In this document: in pieces, positions 61,530 through 64,000 of the stretch | How the letters are laid out: each line of letters starts with the position of its first letter | Position numbering within the stretch: position 1 is the stretch's first letter | Source: Neoarius graeffei | Taxonomy: Eukaryota > Chordata > Actinopteri > Siluriformes > Ariidae | NCBI RefSeq assembly: GCF_027579695.1 | Contig: NC_083596.1 | Coordinates: forward strand, 51,196,400 to 51,260,399 | Direction: 5' to 3' | Length of the DNA stretch: 64,000 bases | Program-made: the position numbers and the translations under genes | The notes under the pieces: generated by a model | Seen by the model: the letters and a program-made list of their open reading frames with translations, nothing else | Told to the model about the DNA's origin: nothing | The model's database searches: none

Positions 61530-63112
61530 TAGTAGCGTGGCTATAGTAGCGTGGATACAGTAGTGGGGATATAGTAGTGTGGATATAGTAGCGTGGATAC
61601 AGTAGTGGGGATATAGTAGTGTGGATATAGTAGGGGGGATATAGTAGCGTGGATACAGTAGTGGGGATATAGTAGTGTGGATATAGTAGCGTGGATACAG
61701 TAGTGGGGATATAGTAGTGTGGATATAGTAGGGGGATATAGTAGCGTGGATACAGTAGTGGGGATATAGTAGCGTGGATACAGTAGTGGGGATATAGTAG
61801 CGGGGATATAGTAGTGTGGATATAGTAGTGGGGATATAGTAGCGTGGATACAGTAGTGGGGATATAGTAGTGTGGATATAGTAGCGTGGATACAGTAGTG
61901 GGGATATAGTAGTGTGGATATAGTAGGGGGATATAGTAGCGTGGATACAGTAGTGGGGATATAGTAGCGTGGATACAGTAGTGGGGATATAGTAGCGTGG
62001 ATACAGTAGTGGGGATATAGTAGTGTGGATACAGTAGTGGGGATATAGTAGTGTGGATATAGTAGCGTGGATACAGTAGTGGGGATATAGTAGTGTGGAT
62101 ATAGTAGCGTGGATACAGTAGTGGGGATATAGTAGCGTGGATATAGTAGTGGGGATATAGTAGTGTGGATATAGTAGCGTGGATACAGTAGTGGGGATAT
62201 AGTAGTGTGGATACAGTAGTGGGGATATAGTAGCGTGGATATAGTAGTGTGGATATAGTAGGGGGATATAGTAGCGTGGATACAGTAGTGGGGATATAGT
62301 AGTGTGGATATAGTAGGGGGATATAGTAGCGTGGATACAGTAGTGGGGATATAGTAGTGTGGATATAGTAGTGTGGATATAGTAGGGGGATATAGTAGCG
62401 TGGATACAGTAGTGTGGATACAGTAGCGGGGATATAGTAGCGTGGATACAGTAGTGGGGATATAGTAGCGTGGATACAGTAGTGTGGATATAGTAGCGTG
62501 GATACAGTAGTGGGGATATAGTAGTGTGGATATAGTAGCGTGGATACAGTAGTGGGGATATAGTAGCGTGGATACAGTAGCGTGGATATAGTAGGGGGAT
62601 ATAGTAGCGTGGATACAGTAGTGGGGATATAGTAGTGTGGATATAGTAGCGTGGATACAGTAGTGGGGATATAGTAGCGTGGATACAGTAGCGTGGATAC
62701 AGTAGTGGGGATATAGTAGTGTGGATACAGTAGTGGGGATATAGTAGCGTGGATATAGTAGTGTGGATATAGTAGGGGGATATAGTAGCGTGGATACAGT
62801 AGTGGGGATATAGTAGTGTGGATATAGTAGTGTGGATATAGTAGGGGGATATAGTAGCGTGGATACAGTAGTGGGGATATAGTAGTGTGGATATAGTAGC
62901 GGGGATATAGTAGCGTGGATACAGTAGTGGGGATATAGTAGCGTGGATACAGTAGTGGGGATATAGTAGTGTGGATATAATAGCGTGGATACAGTAGTGG
63001 GGATATAGTAGTGTGGATATAGTAGCGTGGATATAGTAGCGTGGATACAGTAGTGGGGATATAGTAGCATGGATACAGTAGCGTGGATATAGTAGTGGGG
63101 ATGGCTGTGCCA
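61530..63112. repeat. 14-bp minisatellite, right block with higher-order order
   Basis: About 112 units. GGATACAG variants are common and often follow a three-unit (42-bp) order: GGATATAG-TAGTGT, GGATATAG-TAGCGT, GGATACAG-TAGTGG. Some 13-bp units (TAGGGGGATATAG) occur. Because 42 is a multiple of three, long Tyr/Ile/Pro/Thr frames stay open on the - strand; they are not genes. Confidence 0.94.
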
Positions 63113-63308
63113 GGCTAGTAATCTCTACTACACAATGAGGCCTGCTGGTAGTCAGATTTGTCTGGGTCATACAATGCTATGTTATATAGCTGACCCGAAC
63201 CCGGCCCCCCATCACAGTCAGGAACGACAATGTGGCCCCCGGCGAAAAAAGTTTGGTGACCCCTGGTGTAAACGAATGCAACATTAGCATAGATGTTACA
63301 CCATACCT

Positions 63309-63321
63309 CCACTAGGGGGCA
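63309..63321 (+). promoter_or_regulatory. CTCF-like motif
   Basis: CCACTAGGGGGCA fits the core CCASYAGRKGGCR exactly. Occupancy is not known. Confidence 0.4.
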
Positions 63322-63637
63322 GTTCAGAGTCAGAAGTTCCTGACAACAACCAACATGGTGACGGAAGAGAAGCAGATCAGAACAACGCTCCTGTTAATGA
63401 TGAGGAAAAAGTGAAGGCAGCGCTCGATACAGTGGTAATGTTCCTCAAGAAATCGAAGGACCTCGACTCAAAAGTTCCAGTTTTTAAAATTTCTTTGTCG
63501 TGTAGTGATCGGCTCCGCCACCGCACGACCGCCAGTAGTCCTGCTCCAGAAGACTCCGCCCACACCCGTCTCATAAACAAGCTGTTTGTCTGGAGACTTG
63601 TGTCCGTTTCCGACCTCGGGGGGATTAAAACCAGCGT

Positions 63638-63650
63638 CCACTAGAGGGCG
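63638..63650 (+). promoter_or_regulatory. CTCF-like motif
   Basis: CCACTAGAGGGCG fits the same core exactly, same orientation, 329 bp from the previous motif. Confidence 0.4.
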
Positions 63651-64000
63651 GGTCGGAGCAGCAGGCAGCGGCGCCATTCCGTTCATCGCGCGGAATAAAC
63701 AAGGAAAACCGAACCAACAAACAAAACTCATTTTGCTTTAAGAGTGAAGTAACTTTCTCTCACTGCTCACTACAGTCATGTTTTCACAGCTTGTCAATCA
63801 CACAGGCCACGCCCCTAATTCATGGTGATGTCAGAACATGACTAAAAAGTGTCTGACTTTAGGTTTGGTGTAATCTAATAAAGGAAAATCACTTCATTAT
63901 TCAAACTCAGTTCCAACCTCAAAGAAAGAAAATGCCAAAAATGTGTGTTTTGGGATTTTTTTTTTTGCCTCAATAAAACACTCCACTACTCACTGCTGTT

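Larger units (their letters stand above)
57196..63265 (+). mobile_element. Compound hAT-type transposon with perfect 8-bp target duplication
   Basis: Left end CAGGGGTCATCAAACTACGG and right end the inverse of CAGGGGTCACCAAACTTTTT, both followed by GGCC-rich stretches. GTGTAAAC is duplicated at 57188-57195 and 63266-63273. The element carries the N-terminal part of a BED-type hAT transposase, then a 14-bp minisatellite that is interrupted by a Tc1 element. hAT elements make 8-bp duplications, so the ends and the duplication agree. Confidence 0.93.
63274..64000. other. Right-end sequence, no gene recognised
   Basis: Partly CpG-rich (63480-63690), with two CTCF-like motifs. Short frames on both strands have no recognised domain. 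Confidence 0.5.

Noticed and set aside
61467-63170. Frames of over 500 residues on the - strand (Tyr/Ile/Pro/Thr repeats)
   Set aside because: They are the 14-bp minisatellite read in three phases; 3 x 14 = 42 bp has no stop, so openness is automatic.
63411-63731. Short frames on both strands near the right end
   Set aside because: No recognised domain, splice sites or conservation evidence.

Overview
The window is vertebrate, almost certainly teleost, nuclear DNA. It has split genes with GT-AG introns, very abundant CA/TG microsatellites, tRNA-derived fish SINEs with target-site duplications, Tc1-like, hAT-like and MITE-like DNA transposons, and several minisatellite arrays. The SINE and Tc1 types look like those of otophysan fish; a catfish is plausible, but this is recognition from memory and not proof. 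No bacterial, plasmid or CRISPR features are present.

Two protein-coding genes are supported. On the + strand (from upstream of the window to 17354) is the 3' part of a relaxin-family peptide receptor, best matched to RXFP2. It has eight leucine-rich-repeat exons (129-200, 5305-5376, 5466-5540, 5757-5828, 7815-7886, 8196-8267, 9562-9633, 11810-11881), then four exons coding for the hinge and seven-transmembrane domain (14269-14498, 15472-15882, 16730-16942, 17215-17354). On the - strand (3' end 27069, 5' end at about 44110 or further right) is a STARD13/DLC-family gene. It has a SAM domain, a long serine-rich middle exon, a RhoGAP domain and a C-terminal START domain, in 13 exons whose phases all join. 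The two genes are tail to tail. RXFP2 and STARD13 lie in the same region of human chromosome 13, which supports both identifications.

The rest is repetitive. From left to right: a 3.5 kb array of an 18-bp C-rich unit inside an rxfp2 intron (1335-4880); a P-element-like THAP fragment with 138-bp inverted ends (6282-6847); several introns made of strongly decayed tandem repeats; the intergenic space 17355-25400, which holds SINEs, a MITE, an inverted copy of an rxfp2-intron repeat and a decayed Tc1; stard13 introns holding SINEs, a MITE, and 20-31-bp and 35-bp minisatellites; an ISL2EU-like transposon carrying part of a YqaJ-type accessory gene (48375-50328); a second decayed Tc1 split by a SINE (52009-53768); and a 6.07 kb compound hAT element (57196-63265) with a perfect 8-bp target duplication. 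The hAT encloses a 14-bp minisatellite, which is itself split by a Tc1, which is itself split by a MITE.

The genes do not form an operon-like unit. The receptor would act at the cell surface through cAMP signalling, and STARD13 as a cytoplasmic Rho GTPase-activating protein. The most notable patterns are that CA/TG repeats start directly at most splice donors of stard13 and end just before many acceptors of rxfp2, the multi-level transposon nesting, and a set of decayed tandem repeats with a TTCTAGAA core spread over introns of both genes.
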